Assembly (NCBI RefSeq): GCF_010015445.1
Contig: NC_053114.1
Span: forward strand, 20,032,224 to 20,096,223
Direction of reading: 5' to 3'
From: Perca fluviatilis
Taxonomy: Eukaryota; Chordata; Actinopteri; Perciformes; Percidae
Length of the DNA stretch: 64,000 bases
A program made the position numbers and the translations under genes. Within the stretch, counting starts at the first letter, position 1; every line of letters begins with the position of its first letter. The notes beneath the pieces are model-generated. The model saw nothing but the letters and a program-made list of their open reading frames with translations, was not told the DNA's origin and searched no databases. Positions 55,053 through 64,000 of this stretch are shown here, one piece after another.

Positions 55053-55619
55053 CACATACTGTACAAGCAATCGCTGTGAGTAGCAGGCAAATAATGCACA
55101 CTAACATTAAATTAGTAGGTGCTCTCTCATAGATTATTAGACATAATGTGTAATGTACTAATGTGTAGTAAACACATCTATGTCACAACACAGTGTTTGC
55201 AGCACTATTCAGTCTTGCTGAAACTGCAGAATGATTTCCTTTCTTTTTATACTAATTCACAAACAAATTAGATGGGTGTCAATGTTCATGAGGGATTAAA
55301 TCTTGAATTGTACATTTTTATTTTACACCCCAGTTGAGTTATCTCATGATGGCACATTCAAGCGTATGATTGCAGTTCAGCTCACATGGCATTTAAATAA
55401 TTTATTGTTTCCTCTGTTACATATGAATGAAACATCATGTTCAGTGTGATGCAAAGTATGTGAAGTATCTGTTGTTATCTGCAAGCTACATTAATAGTGC
55501 TACATTTGTAAACCATAATTGTTAAGAATTCAAAATCTTCATCCTTCTGTGATACAAACACAAACAGCAGCCAGGCCTACATCATATTCCTTCAAAGGTC
55601 AGGATCACCAGCACAGCAC
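55052..55619. other. No gene recognised
   Basis: AT-rich unique-looking DNA. Confidence 0.5.
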
Positions 55620-55720
55620 ACTTTGAGCAGTTAGGGTTCAGTTCCTTGTTGAAGGGCACTTCAGTGTGTTGATGGAAACCATATTGCAACACCCTCCAGG
55701 GAGTCGTTCACCAGCCACAA
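55620..55720. mobile_element. Old interspersed-repeat fragment
   Basis: gttagggttcagttccttgt and tgaagggcacttcagt match a block found in many fish repeats (GGTTCAGTGCCTTGCTCAAGGGCAC). The copy is short and its ends are not visible. The minus frame 55638-55937 is not considered real. Confidence 0.35.
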
Positions 55721-56258
55721 TACTTTTGAATAGGTGGGTGTGCTTTGAGCACCAGCTGGATGCAGAGAGGAATTGGTTTTCTCCTGACATTGCCAGTTGG
55801 CACACCTGTCCATGAATCAGGTTAATTGGCCAAGAACAAGGTAAAGCTCTCTTATTCACTGATATATAGTGCAAGAGAATAACAGAGGAAGAGAGAGAAA
55901 GAGAGAGAAAGAGATCTTTAAAACCGAGGCACGCCAATAAAAAAGTTATATTTTTCTGTACTGTATATGGATGGTTTCAGCAACCTTGCGATTTCTGGTC
56001 ACTGTAGAGTCCTATTAAAAGCCACTTTTTTGCCGCAATGCGACATATATTATGTATTTTATATACCACACATACTATACATCTCCATGCTTGTGCAAGG
56101 AATACAGTTAGTTATCGATCAGTTATAAAAAAAAAATGTTTTTTACAATTTCCATTTACTCTCTCATTCATACCTGAATGTATTCCTGAGTCCTCATACC
56201 TTATCCACAAGATAGGCAAATAGTCATTATTAAAAGTACTTGGCTAGGTTTAGGTTAG
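55721..56258. other. No gene recognised; GA-rich tract
   Basis: A purine tract of gagaaa units lies at about 55886-55914. The rest is AT-rich. If the exon at 56259-56554 is real, its 3' UTR would lie here, but no AATAAA was singled out. Confidence 0.4.
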
Positions 56259-56554
56259 TCAATCAAAAATCATCACTGCCTTTCTGTTGGCAGGACACAG
56301 GACATGAATCCCAATCTTCTTGTTGATGTCATAACTATATTTCAAGTACACAAATCCATTCACTGGGGCCAGTGCAGAGAACAGTCTTCCAATAAGTGAC
56401 CACATTCGTCCATTTTCGTAAGAGTCTAAGAACATCATACTATTTCCAGACCAGCACAAAACAGTCTCCCTGGTCAGGCTCACAAGGGGCAGGCATTGGT
56501 TTAACAGCAGGGAAACCTCCATGTCGGAGCCCCAGTACAGAGAATAACAAATAC
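56259..56554 (-). CDS. Candidate terminal coding exon, unrecognised protein
   Basis: On the minus strand a pyrimidine-rich tract ending gtttgatctacag stands directly before 56554, a good splice acceptor. From there a frame of about 98 codons stays open to TGA at 56259-56261 (acceptor leaves two bases of a split codon). The peptide begins ICYSLYWGSDMEVSLLL, continues NQCLPLVSLTRETVLCW, SYENGRMWSLIGRLF and VNGFVYLKYSYDINKK, and ends CPANRKAVMIFD. It has mixed composition with four Cys and five Trp/Tyr-rich stretches, unlike the low-complexity chance frames nearby, and its GC content is higher than the flanks. No transposon ends surround it. I do not recognise the family. It could be the last exon of a host gene on the minus strand, a retained pseudogene exon, or chance. 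Confidence 0.35.
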
Positions 56555-57218
56555 CTGTAGATCAAACAGAGACAAATGTAGGGCCTCAAACACACCTGTG
56601 CAACTTAAACTCACTATCTTACCTGCCTTACAGACTGTGGAAGGAAATCAAAGCACCCAAAGGAACACATGCAAGGAAACAAGGACATTCCACATCGTTT
56701 TGAAAAGACGGCTGAGCCTCGGGTGCAGTTATCAGGTGCAATCAGAGGAGTGAAAGGCTTTCGAACCCAATTTGTCAATCAGATATCACCTCTGTTGTTA
56801 AGAAATTGAGTTTTATTCTCAAGTTCCTTGTGAAATACTATATATTACCGACAACCTTTATTGAGTCCTCACCTTTCAGATTGACAGTTGATGAAAAGCT
56901 GTTAGAAACGTTAAATGCTCCAAAGTTGTGCTGCACAACATGTGCATGGCCACCACACCAGAATGAACACATGTACCTTAAACTGTTTTAGTGACTGACA
57001 TTTCTGATGTATGGTTTAGCTGTATTAACATTATAGCGTAAAAACAAGTTTTCTTCTCAGTGCAGGATTCTTGGATTGGGGAGGTCTGTGAGGCTAATTG
57101 ATTCTGAGGACTGATATTTCACCCACCTAATTTTTACTCAATATGATGGTGCTTTGTTAATTTATAGATTCATTCAGAAACACTACTTATTTAATTTCTC
57201 CTCTATTTGTAATTGCAG
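56555..57218. other. No gene recognised
   Basis: AT-rich DNA. If 56259-56554 is an exon, this is its upstream intron. Confidence 0.4.
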
Positions 57219-57327
57219 GCAATGGCTGGAGGCTACTGCCTGGCAGCCTTCAGCCATCGCCTGAGGGTCAAAGCTCATCTTTTACAGAGTGCCACTGCGC
57301 TCTGTGCCACGCATTCATCTGCCAAGG
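57219..57327 (+). other. Candidate small exon
   Basis: The stretch tttctcctctatttgtaattgcag before 57219 is a textbook polypyrimidine tract and acceptor. About 109 GC-balanced bases follow (reading AMAGGYCLAAFSHRLRV in one frame), ending ctgccaag|gtctgt, a usable donor. The inner aggctactgcctggcagcct is partly self-complementary. No protein family is recognised. It may be an untranslated or cryptic exon. Confidence 0.22.
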
Positions 57328-59459
57328 TCTGTTGCAAACACCATGTTAAAAATAATGAAGGAGGCTCTTGCAAAAGCTGTTTTTTCCCTGTAATTTCAAA
57401 ATGGCTTTTATGTGATTTTTTTTGTCAGGGATGAATGCATGATTGAAATCATTACAAAATATGAAAACTATAGTTAAATGACTGTTAACCTCATTTTATG
57501 AGCTGAATAGATACAGTGGAGGGACAAACAATTCAAGATGGGTTATAGAAATACTACATACTATATATTACATACCTATACATTGAGAGGAAAAAATTTA
57601 CACATTGGTATACTTTAACATGTACTTTGATGTTTTCTGAATCCCAGTTTACTGAACAAAAAAACAATGTTGAGCACAGCAATCAGAACAAGGACCAACA
57701 GTAAAAGGCAAGTTTATGCTCAAATAGTTAGCCACACTGCTTGCTGCACAGCTACTTGCATTTTCTATTTAAAAAAAGACCAAGGGCTTGTGAACTTTTT
57801 TCATTTGTACTATTACAGCTTCATCACACACAGCACCATTGAAATCCTTACCGACATAATTCAAAATACTGATAAAAGTAAGGTAATGTGTAGGATTCAA
57901 ATGTATTTCATACGCCAAGTTTACTTGTTGTAATGCAATATTCTTTCCATATGGTTTCAGTCTGTATCTTGTTGTGTTCTACTCACAAACTCATTCAACA
58001 TTTTCAGTCTTTGAGAGAAATGTGCACTTGAAAAAATTTAGAAATGCATTAATTTACTTTAACAATGTACAACAATTGATGACACAACTGATAAATGGCA
58101 CAACTGGGCATTGGCTGCTTGTCTTTCTTATTATGAATATACAGTTTTTTGTTGAATTTGTGAAATTAAAAAAGAACTGTCCTATATTCAGGAAATACAC
58201 CCAGAACAACTCACAGTTTGGTTGCAGCCAAGCTAGTCTTGGCAAAGCTAAAGCCAATACAAAACAACACTTCTGGGCAGTGTTCCTATCGACTCAGTGG
58301 CCTCATCCAAATGCAAGGAACAAGTGATTAGATAAGTGAGTCCAAATTGACTAAAACCTTGCAACAATACGCTTACAATGACTAAAAGGGACAGAATGCC
58401 TCGAATAATGAAATCACAGATGTGCCATAAACAAATAATGTCCCCACTGATAAACCAACTGTCTAAAATTGTTTTCTACATTCTGGCTACTGTACAGGTA
58501 CTTTTGCAGTAATTATGGTTTGAGTATTTTGCTTTAGAAGTATTTATTGGATAACCTTGAATTCATTCTTCCTCAATGTATTGTAGTTATGAATATATGG
58601 CCACCCAATCATATTTATTATTATTATCCATCAAGACTGGATAAATATAACAAAGTCTGACAATAAAATGTCCATTAGTTTTGTTTACTTATGAAGGCAC
58701 AGTTTTTAATCTTATTTTTTCTTTTTTTCTATTTAATTGGATCACCCATTTCCCTGTTCTTTTCTATAATTCAGACTTTTTGGGCTTTGTAGAGTTGCTG
58801 TACTATCTCACCTATAGAATTTAAAACAATGCCAAAGAGATGAATGAGAGAGGTGAACTTTGTAATGATTACTTTAGAAAAATAGCAGAAAAATCAATGT
58901 ATCTGCTACTGACATTGTTTTATCCCTACAGAACTACTGCATGATTTCTACAGACCAGCATATTTTGCTCAACATACTGTAAACATTGCATTTTATAAGC
59001 AAGGGATGAGGAAAGTATTGTACTTAAATATGTATTTCATTGACTGCTTTAAAACTCTCCACAGTGCTTAGCAGCATTGGATGCCTCCCTACACATCATT
59101 GCGAATGTATTGTTTCCTGTTATTTACTCCTGCATCTTTTATTCAGATTTTTTATCTTACTGGTGTTTTTTTATGCTTACTCACCATTTACTACACTCGG
59201 TTTGGAGATAGTTTGTCTGTTATATGTGATAAGTATATACAAAGTAAAAATCTAGTAATTACCAGTGTAAAACTTCTTTGGTAAGGAATGTGAACAGTGT
59301 TCTGCACTGAAGAAATAGCTCAAAATGCTGAAAGGCAATTTAGCATTTTTAGGTATGCCTACTGATGGACTAGTTGCCTACAGTACATATTAGACTGTTA
59401 ACTACTATGTATCGGATGTAGATGTCCAAAAAGCACACATACAACACACGGAAAGAGAG
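57328..59459. other. No gene recognised
   Basis: AT-rich unique-looking DNA. The frames 57667-57933, 57974-58327 and 59040-59255 have no domain or splice support. Confidence 0.45.
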
Positions 59460-59573
59460 AAACCTTCCTCCCCAGAAAAACACCCACATAAGTTGTTTGT
59501 TCAAACAGCAATTGAGACTTATATTTATGTTTATAATGCCAGTAGTGGCCATAGTAATTATGACAGTAGCAAA
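59460..59573 (+). mobile_element. Repeat family X, copy 3, left part
   Basis: accttcctccccagaaaaac, gttgtttgttcaaacagcaa, tatatttatgtttataatgc and catagtaattatgacagtag repeat the start of the 18275 copy. It stops at gtagcaaa (59566-59573), where a hAT element has inserted, and resumes at 60181. Confidence 0.75.
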
Positions 59574-59824
59574 TAGGGGTGTGATGATTCACTCGCTCAC
59601 GAGAGCGAGACGCGATTTTAACACTAATTTAAAGAAAACTTCAGTTAAGAAATATGACTGGGAAAAATAGTCTTTACTCAGAGAACCAAGGTTACAAGCT
59701 AGGGGTGTGACGAGACGCTTACTCCACGAGACGAAACACATCACGAGATTGGGTTCATGAGAACGAGACGAGATTTCTCGTCGAGGTGAAAAGTTGTCTC
59801 GTGAGGCGATGTGATGTCAGCGTG

Positions 59825-60039
59825 ATGGAGCGTGGAATTACTATTGAAAATCCCCCTGCCACTTTTAAATCATTTGTGTGGCAACATTTTGGTTTTCCTG
59901 CGGAAATAATAACGGCGAAAGAGTGACAGACAAGCGAACACTATGTAAACATTGTAAGAAAGAAATGCCGTATACCGCGGCTAACACGAGCACTATGCAA
60001 AAACACTTACAGCACCACCACAGCTCTCTACTAAGTTAG
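59825..60039 (+). pseudogene. hAT transposase BED finger, forward copy, frameshifted
   Basis: ATG 59825 opens MERGITIENPPATFKSFVWQ then HFGFPAEIITAKE and a TGA at 59924-59926. One base out of frame the domain continues VTDKRTLCKHCKKEMPYTAA then NTSTMQKHLQHHHSSL, ending at TAG 60037-60039. C-x2-C plus the KHLQHHH His cluster give a complete BED-type zinc-ligand set, split by a single frameshift. BED domains of hAT transposases bind the subterminal repeats. Confidence 0.8.
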
Positions 60040-60042
60040 TAG

Positions 60043-60125
60043 TACGGCATTTCTTTCTTACAATGTTTACATATTGTGTTCGTCTTGTCTGTCACTCTTT
60101 CACTCTTTTCACCTCGACGAGAAAT
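60043..60125 (-). pseudogene. hAT transposase BED finger, inverted partial copy
   Basis: On the minus strand this reads RGEKSERVTDKTNTICKHCK then KEMPY, the same BED segment as the forward copy but with the frame intact across the point where the forward copy is shifted. It ends at Y, without the His cluster. Thirty bases (60043-60072) are the exact reverse complement of 59943-59972. Confidence 0.8.
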
Positions 60126-60180
60126 CTCGTCACGCGAGATCTCGCGAGATCTCGTAAAACGAGATCTCGTCACACCCTTA

Positions 60181-60480
60181 GTAGCAAAGCAGAAAGTAAG
60201 GTAACAAAGTATACGTAAAGCCAAATTTCCTTTACCTAGGAGACTGGGGTTTGTGTCCCGGTTAAAAATAAAAGTAAACAGGTTTTTTTCAACTTTATAG
60301 AACACACGGAGCTACATCACGTTCCGCATTACATGCGTAACCAGAAGTGAAGTAACGTCTGATTTGAACCTAAACCAAAATCTTTTTCATTAACGTGTTT
60401 AAAACTGCAACTGTTACGTTCTCTGGTTTAGATCGTATCAGAGGGTAGAAATAAGCCGTATGGTTTTGGTAACTTGTTGG
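60181..60480 (+). mobile_element. Repeat family X, copy 3, right part
   Basis: Resumes family X after the hAT insertion: gtagcaaagc, a B-box-like gggtttgtgtcccgg at about 60247-60261, aaagtaaacagg, cacgttccgcattacatgcg, taaccagaagtgaagtaacg, and later taagccgtatggttttggta. Matches 18470-18545 and about 18990-19015. Confidence 0.7.
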
Positions 60481-60929
60481 AAAGAGAACATAAAAAGGCA
60501 CATTCTGGGCTGTGAAGGAAACAATATAAAGGAGTTGCTGAGAAAGCACCTGACTCTTATTGCATCATGCAGACTACAAATATATATCACAATGGGCCCC
60601 TGGAGCAGTTCCTTTGTGACTTTCAGTGACTTGCTTTCTGCCACTGCATGCTGGTCATTTCCGATGCCTACCTGCAGTTTGAAGCTGAACATATTTGTTG
60701 CTTTTATAGCCACAAGTACATTTTGTATGGACTGTTGTCTACAGACTTTAGGAGACAGTGTTAATAAGCTTACTGTCTTCACCGTTATTTGTGTTCACAG
60801 TGTTCAGATCTGTGTTTTAGTTCCCACACTGTACAATGTGAACAATAAACTTTTTGGATTGAAAACCCAAAATGCTAAAAAGGTAGCTCAGACATCCTTT
60901 TCCCAAGCCACAACCTCCAGCTGCTCGTG
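60481..60929. other. No gene recognised
   Basis: The plus frame 60460-60978 is long (172 codons) but begins inside repeat family X and ends inside a LINE fragment. It has no domain and is taken as chance. aggtcaggtg words repeat at about 60945-60968. Confidence 0.45.
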
Positions 60930-61145
60930 GGGGATCCTGTCCCAGGTCAGGTGTTCCCAGGTCAGGTGGGCTATGTAAATCCTCCAAAGTGCTCTGGGTA
61001 TGCTTTTACTCTGCTGGTTGGATGTGCCTGGAATACTTCATAGAGAGGTGTTCAGGATGCATCTTGAGCAGAGGCCTGGAAACCTAAACTGGCTCCTTTC
61101 AAAGTGTACGTACCAGTGGGTCAAACTGTACTCTGAGCAGTCTCA
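60930..61145 (-). mobile_element. Rex/RTE-like LINE fragment, antisense
   Basis: ggtgttcccaggtcaggtgg, ctatgtaaatcctccaaagt, gctctgggtatg, ttggatgtgcctggaatact, gaggtgttcaggatgcatct and aactggctcctttcaaagtg follow, in reverse orientation, the same order of blocks as the LINE tail at 23598-23815 and its upstream region. Old, with many substitutions. Confidence 0.6.
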
Positions 61146-61479
61146 AGCTTAAGGTGGGCCCAAACACTGCCAACAAATTCATTCATTTTAGCCATTGTAT
61201 CCATGATCTCAACAGATTATTCAACAGATTTATATATTCTCATAAATAATTTGTTTGTTAAACATTCACATATCATGATGTAATTATGTTGTAATTATGT
61301 GCTGCTTATCCTAATGAACACTTGAACATTTTGCATGCATGTGTAATCTTTTATAAATATATACTGTATATACAGTAGATATGTACAGTAATGCATATAA
61401 ACAGATTTAAGATGTACTAATCTGTTTCAGGAAACTGTGGCACTGTCACCAGCATTCCTTCTCTTAAATGCATTTTGCT
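61146..61479. other. No gene recognised
   Basis: AT-rich spacer with tatatactgtatatacagta near 61358-61378, a short dyad. Confidence 0.45.
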
Positions 61480-61605
61480 AATTTAGGGAGTGTTTAGGTT
61501 TTCAGTGTTTTGGTCAAGGACACACTACTGTTTGTGGACATACATGGACTGCCACAGAGATTGCACCTGTGACCTGCTATGTATGGGACAAACTCTCTAA
61601 CCAAT
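61480..61605. mobile_element. Old interspersed-repeat fragment
   Basis: tcagtgttttggtcaaggac, then ttgcacctgtgacctgctat and gggacaaactctctaacc resemble a fish repeat with the order CAGTGTCTTGGTCAAGGACAC ... GACCTTCTGG ... GGGACAACTCTCTAACC. No ends are recognisable. Confidence 0.4.
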
Positions 61606-63339
61606 GTCATACTGTTATGCAAGCATAATTTATCTACAGCACTACTAATGTCACTTATCAGCAGCAGTTTCCACTTAATATTAACAAAGACCAGTGCGCA
61701 CAAAATCCAAATTTGAATAATGAAAATAAAACCCTCACTCTGAATTTTCACTGCACAAACAACAAACTCAGGGATGAATTAATTTAAATATGTATTTGTT
61801 GACCTTACTGTACAGTAAATCTGTTTTCCACTCCAGAATAGCAAAAACATTTTGTCCAGTATGTGACTCATCTACAATAATGTTACTTTTTCCCACTATG
61901 TCGTCTTGCTTTCTGTTAACGCAGTGCATACAGGGAATGCATCCCCTCTTCAAATTGCATTATGATCGACCAATGAAGCCAAAAGATTAAAAACATTGCA
62001 ACCACCAAAGAAGATAGGCTACCCAAACCATGTTATTATAATAGCCTATTGCTGACCTAGATGAGATTAGTAGGAAACAGATATTTCAAAGCCTTTGTGT
62101 GTTGCTATCTACAAATAAGCAAAGAAAGAAGCTGTCTAAGCAGTGCAATACAAGTATTAGTCAGACCCAGCACATGCCCACATGCTTGGCCCACGGCAAG
62201 CAGCATCACTGGTTGTTGTCTGCTTAATTTTCCTCTGAGAGATTATTTGCACTCGCTTTGAGACCCAAACAAATGCTGGAATGCTCCAAGAGAGTGTGTC
62301 ACTAAGAGGGTAAATAAATAAATTGGGGAAAATCTTGACAGGTTATTACACCATGTGGGTTAAGAAGGAGGAAGCTCCAGTAATCCATTATTTAAAGTTT
62401 GTTTTGGACTTCAAATTAACTGCTTTGAAAAGAAAGTCATTGCTTACAAGATTAAAAGAGTACAGGCAAAGCAGCCCATTTTAAACTAAAGCCAATCATT
62501 TCTGCAGTACTTTTGCTTGTAGTTTTCCTGCAGTGCTGGTATTTTATGCAGTTTCTCTTTAACTCTATCAAATGAAGCACATTTCTGAAGAATGCTTAAT
62601 CCACAGCACAATGTCATATTATTGTTGAAAAGATCGAATACCATACAACGACACAAATAAGAGGAAATGAGTAAATGAAATGAGCAGAACGAATTGGTCA
62701 ACAATGAGTAAAGAAGAGGGCAAACAGCAGAGACAGAAGGTTTTCAGTGCCACTTCTAATATGATCGAGCAAGAGCTGGTGAGAGCTTTAGCAATTCATC
62801 CGCTGAAATCTCCCATCATGTTTTTGTAGAAAACCTTAAATGCTTGACAAAGCACAAAGTAATGTTTGTCTGCATACTCAAAATCACTGAAAAAATGCTT
62901 GAATGCTGATGTGGTTATTTTCATCGCTGTGAAACACATGAATTATGAATATAAAAATGATGAAACCTAAAGTAACTGTCTTCTCCCCTTAGTCCAAATC
63001 TGTAAACAGCAAAATAATGTAAGGGGGCAATGGGTGGACAAGTGTGTCTATTGTAGTGCACATTTACACCTGCGCTGGTCGTAGCCAGAGAAACACATAA
63101 GCACTGTTATCTCTTGAATTGAATCCTCAGAACCAAGTGTCAAGTACTTCCATTTGACATCTTTTTGCAGACACTCAATGTAACAGTAGTATTTTTAAAG
63201 TGTGATTTATTCAGTTCTAGTTGTACATCCAACGCGCAGGCTGTGTTTACTAGACTTCCCAGTACACACATATCAAGTTCAAACAAACAAACCACAACAC
63301 ACTGAACACGCTGCTTGCTCTGCATATATACAGTAATAG
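61606..63339. other. No gene recognised
   Basis: AT-rich DNA. A compact patch at about 62340-62500 (aagaaggaggaagctccagt, then ccattatttaaagtttgttt) has the look of a conserved non-coding element; this is speculative. Confidence 0.4.
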
Positions 63340-63432
63340 CCAGGGCTGGACTGGGACAAAAAATTGGCCCTGGCATTTTTGGCCCAGGCGGCCCACACCC
63401 ACCGTGATTGGTCAGACACGTTCCCTGCAGAC
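63340..63432 (+). mobile_element. Truncated DNA-transposon end (CAGGGCTGGACTGGG)
   Basis: cagggctggactgggacaaa, aaattggccctggcattttt and ggcccaggcggcccaca reproduce the start of a widespread fish repeat whose copies begin CAGGGCYGGACTGGGAC. The right end is missing. Confidence 0.6.
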
Positions 63433-63479
63433 AGTCCTCTTAAAATATGCGTGCATTCTATGATATGAGTTGCTATAGT

Positions 63480-63775
63480 GTTCAGCGTTCATGTGATCGT
63501 TTTGGATCCTTCAAGAGGGGTCTCAAGACTTATCTGTTGATCTTACATTTAAATAATTCATTCATTCTTAGAGTTATGATTTGTATATTTATGGGATTTT
63601 TATTATTGATATTTTATATTGCATTGACATTATTGTTATTATTACTATTTTGCTTAATATTGGCTTAGCAACTTTAAAAACGGTTTACTGTTAATTTTAA
63701 CTTTTGTAAGATTCATATTTTGTCGCTTTGGACACAAGGGTCTGCTAAAAACAATAACCATAACTATAACCCTTC
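63480..63775 (+). mobile_element. LINE/SINE tail-like fragment
   Basis: ttcaagaggggtctcaagac, ttatctgttgatcttacat, and near the end tgtcgctttggacacaaggg then tctgctaaaa match a tail found on many fish retroposons (GTCGCTTTGGATAAAAGCGTCTGCTAAAT). The clade is not determined. Confidence 0.45.
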
Positions 63776-64000
63776 CCAAAAGCTACAATAAAGCTGAGAG
63801 TAGTATATGCCCTGGAAAAGAGCACCAATACAAGAGAAGCTAATTAAGCCATTCAAGGAACACTGATGCCTGATTTTATAGATCACACAGACTTTTCAGC
63901 TACCCAACAGGCTAACCGCTAGCATTTTCAATGTAAGCTTAAGCAGTTAGGTTACCTGACAGCCACTAACTTTAATGTTACAGACAAACGGCTTGTTATC
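63776..64000. other. No gene recognised
   Basis: Unique-looking DNA to the end of the window. Confidence 0.45.

Larger units (their letters stand above)
59574..60180. mobile_element. hAT element with inverted BED-finger copies
   Basis: Ends taggggtgtg and cacaccctta are inverted. gtagcaaa duplicates exactly at 59566-59573 and 60181-60188, the 8-bp hAT signature. A second internal copy of the terminus (taggggtgtgacgagacg) lies at 59703. gagatctcgt/acgagat words crowd both ends. A BED-finger coding stretch is present twice, forward (59825-60039) and inverted (60043-60120), so the element has a foldback structure. The catalytic domain is absent. Confidence 0.9.

Noticed and set aside
60460..60978. 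172-codon plus-strand frame, one of the longest in the window
   Set aside because: It starts in repeat family X and ends in an antisense LINE fragment; the peptide has no domain and no codon pattern.

Overview
This is about 64 kb of teleost nuclear DNA, most likely from a percomorph fish. It is AT-rich, carries long AT, GT and AC microsatellites, and is full of transposable-element families that I know from percomorph genomes: Tc1/mariner, hAT, PIF/Harbinger, TTAA-target MITEs, Rex/RTE-like LINEs and a solo LTR. There are no bacterial-style operons, CRISPR arrays, rRNA genes or confident tRNA genes. Nearly every open frame is either a chance ORF or a decayed transposon gene.

No host protein-coding gene can be recognised with confidence, so the window is an intergenic region or a very large intron. 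The best candidate for host coding sequence is a minus-strand exon at 56259-56554. It has a good splice acceptor, about 98 codons and a stop, but I do not recognise the protein. A weaker exon candidate lies at 57219-57327.

Layout. 0-6 kb: a hAT-type fragment, then a recent tandem duplication of an ~890-bp block around an AT microsatellite. 6.3-7.8 kb: an internally deleted IS630/Tc1-like element with its own TATA box. 14.5-16.9 kb: a TIR element, then a cluster of one MITE family, one copy of which is split by a second hAT-type MITE. 17.4-17.9 kb: strange A/T homopolymers and a perfect 38-bp hairpin. 20.6-23.8 kb: a LINE on the minus strand split exactly by a dead DD34E Tc1 element, then an interrupted Rex/RTE-like LINE tail. 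27.5-32.8 kb: a dense run made of a solo LTR touching a Harbinger element, two TTAA MITEs, a palindromic MITE and a zinc-finger-bearing element. 36.9-45.6 kb: four hAT-type elements (one with a BED finger), a MADF-bearing element and a SANT-bearing Harbinger MITE. 46.9-49.7 kb: a DD38E Tc1-like element and a hAT-type element only 13 bp apart. 50-59 kb: mostly unique AT-rich sequence holding the exon candidates. 59.4-61.6 kb: a hAT element with an inverted BED-finger repeat inserted in another repeat, followed by old LINE fragments.

The coding remnants are transposases and their accessory DNA-binding proteins (BED, SANT, MADF), all broken by stops, frameshifts or deletions. What the window offers is chronology: target-site duplications and nesting show which element landed in which. 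I found no convincing new functional system. The items most worth checking are the orphan exon, the two perfect hairpins and the nested insertions.
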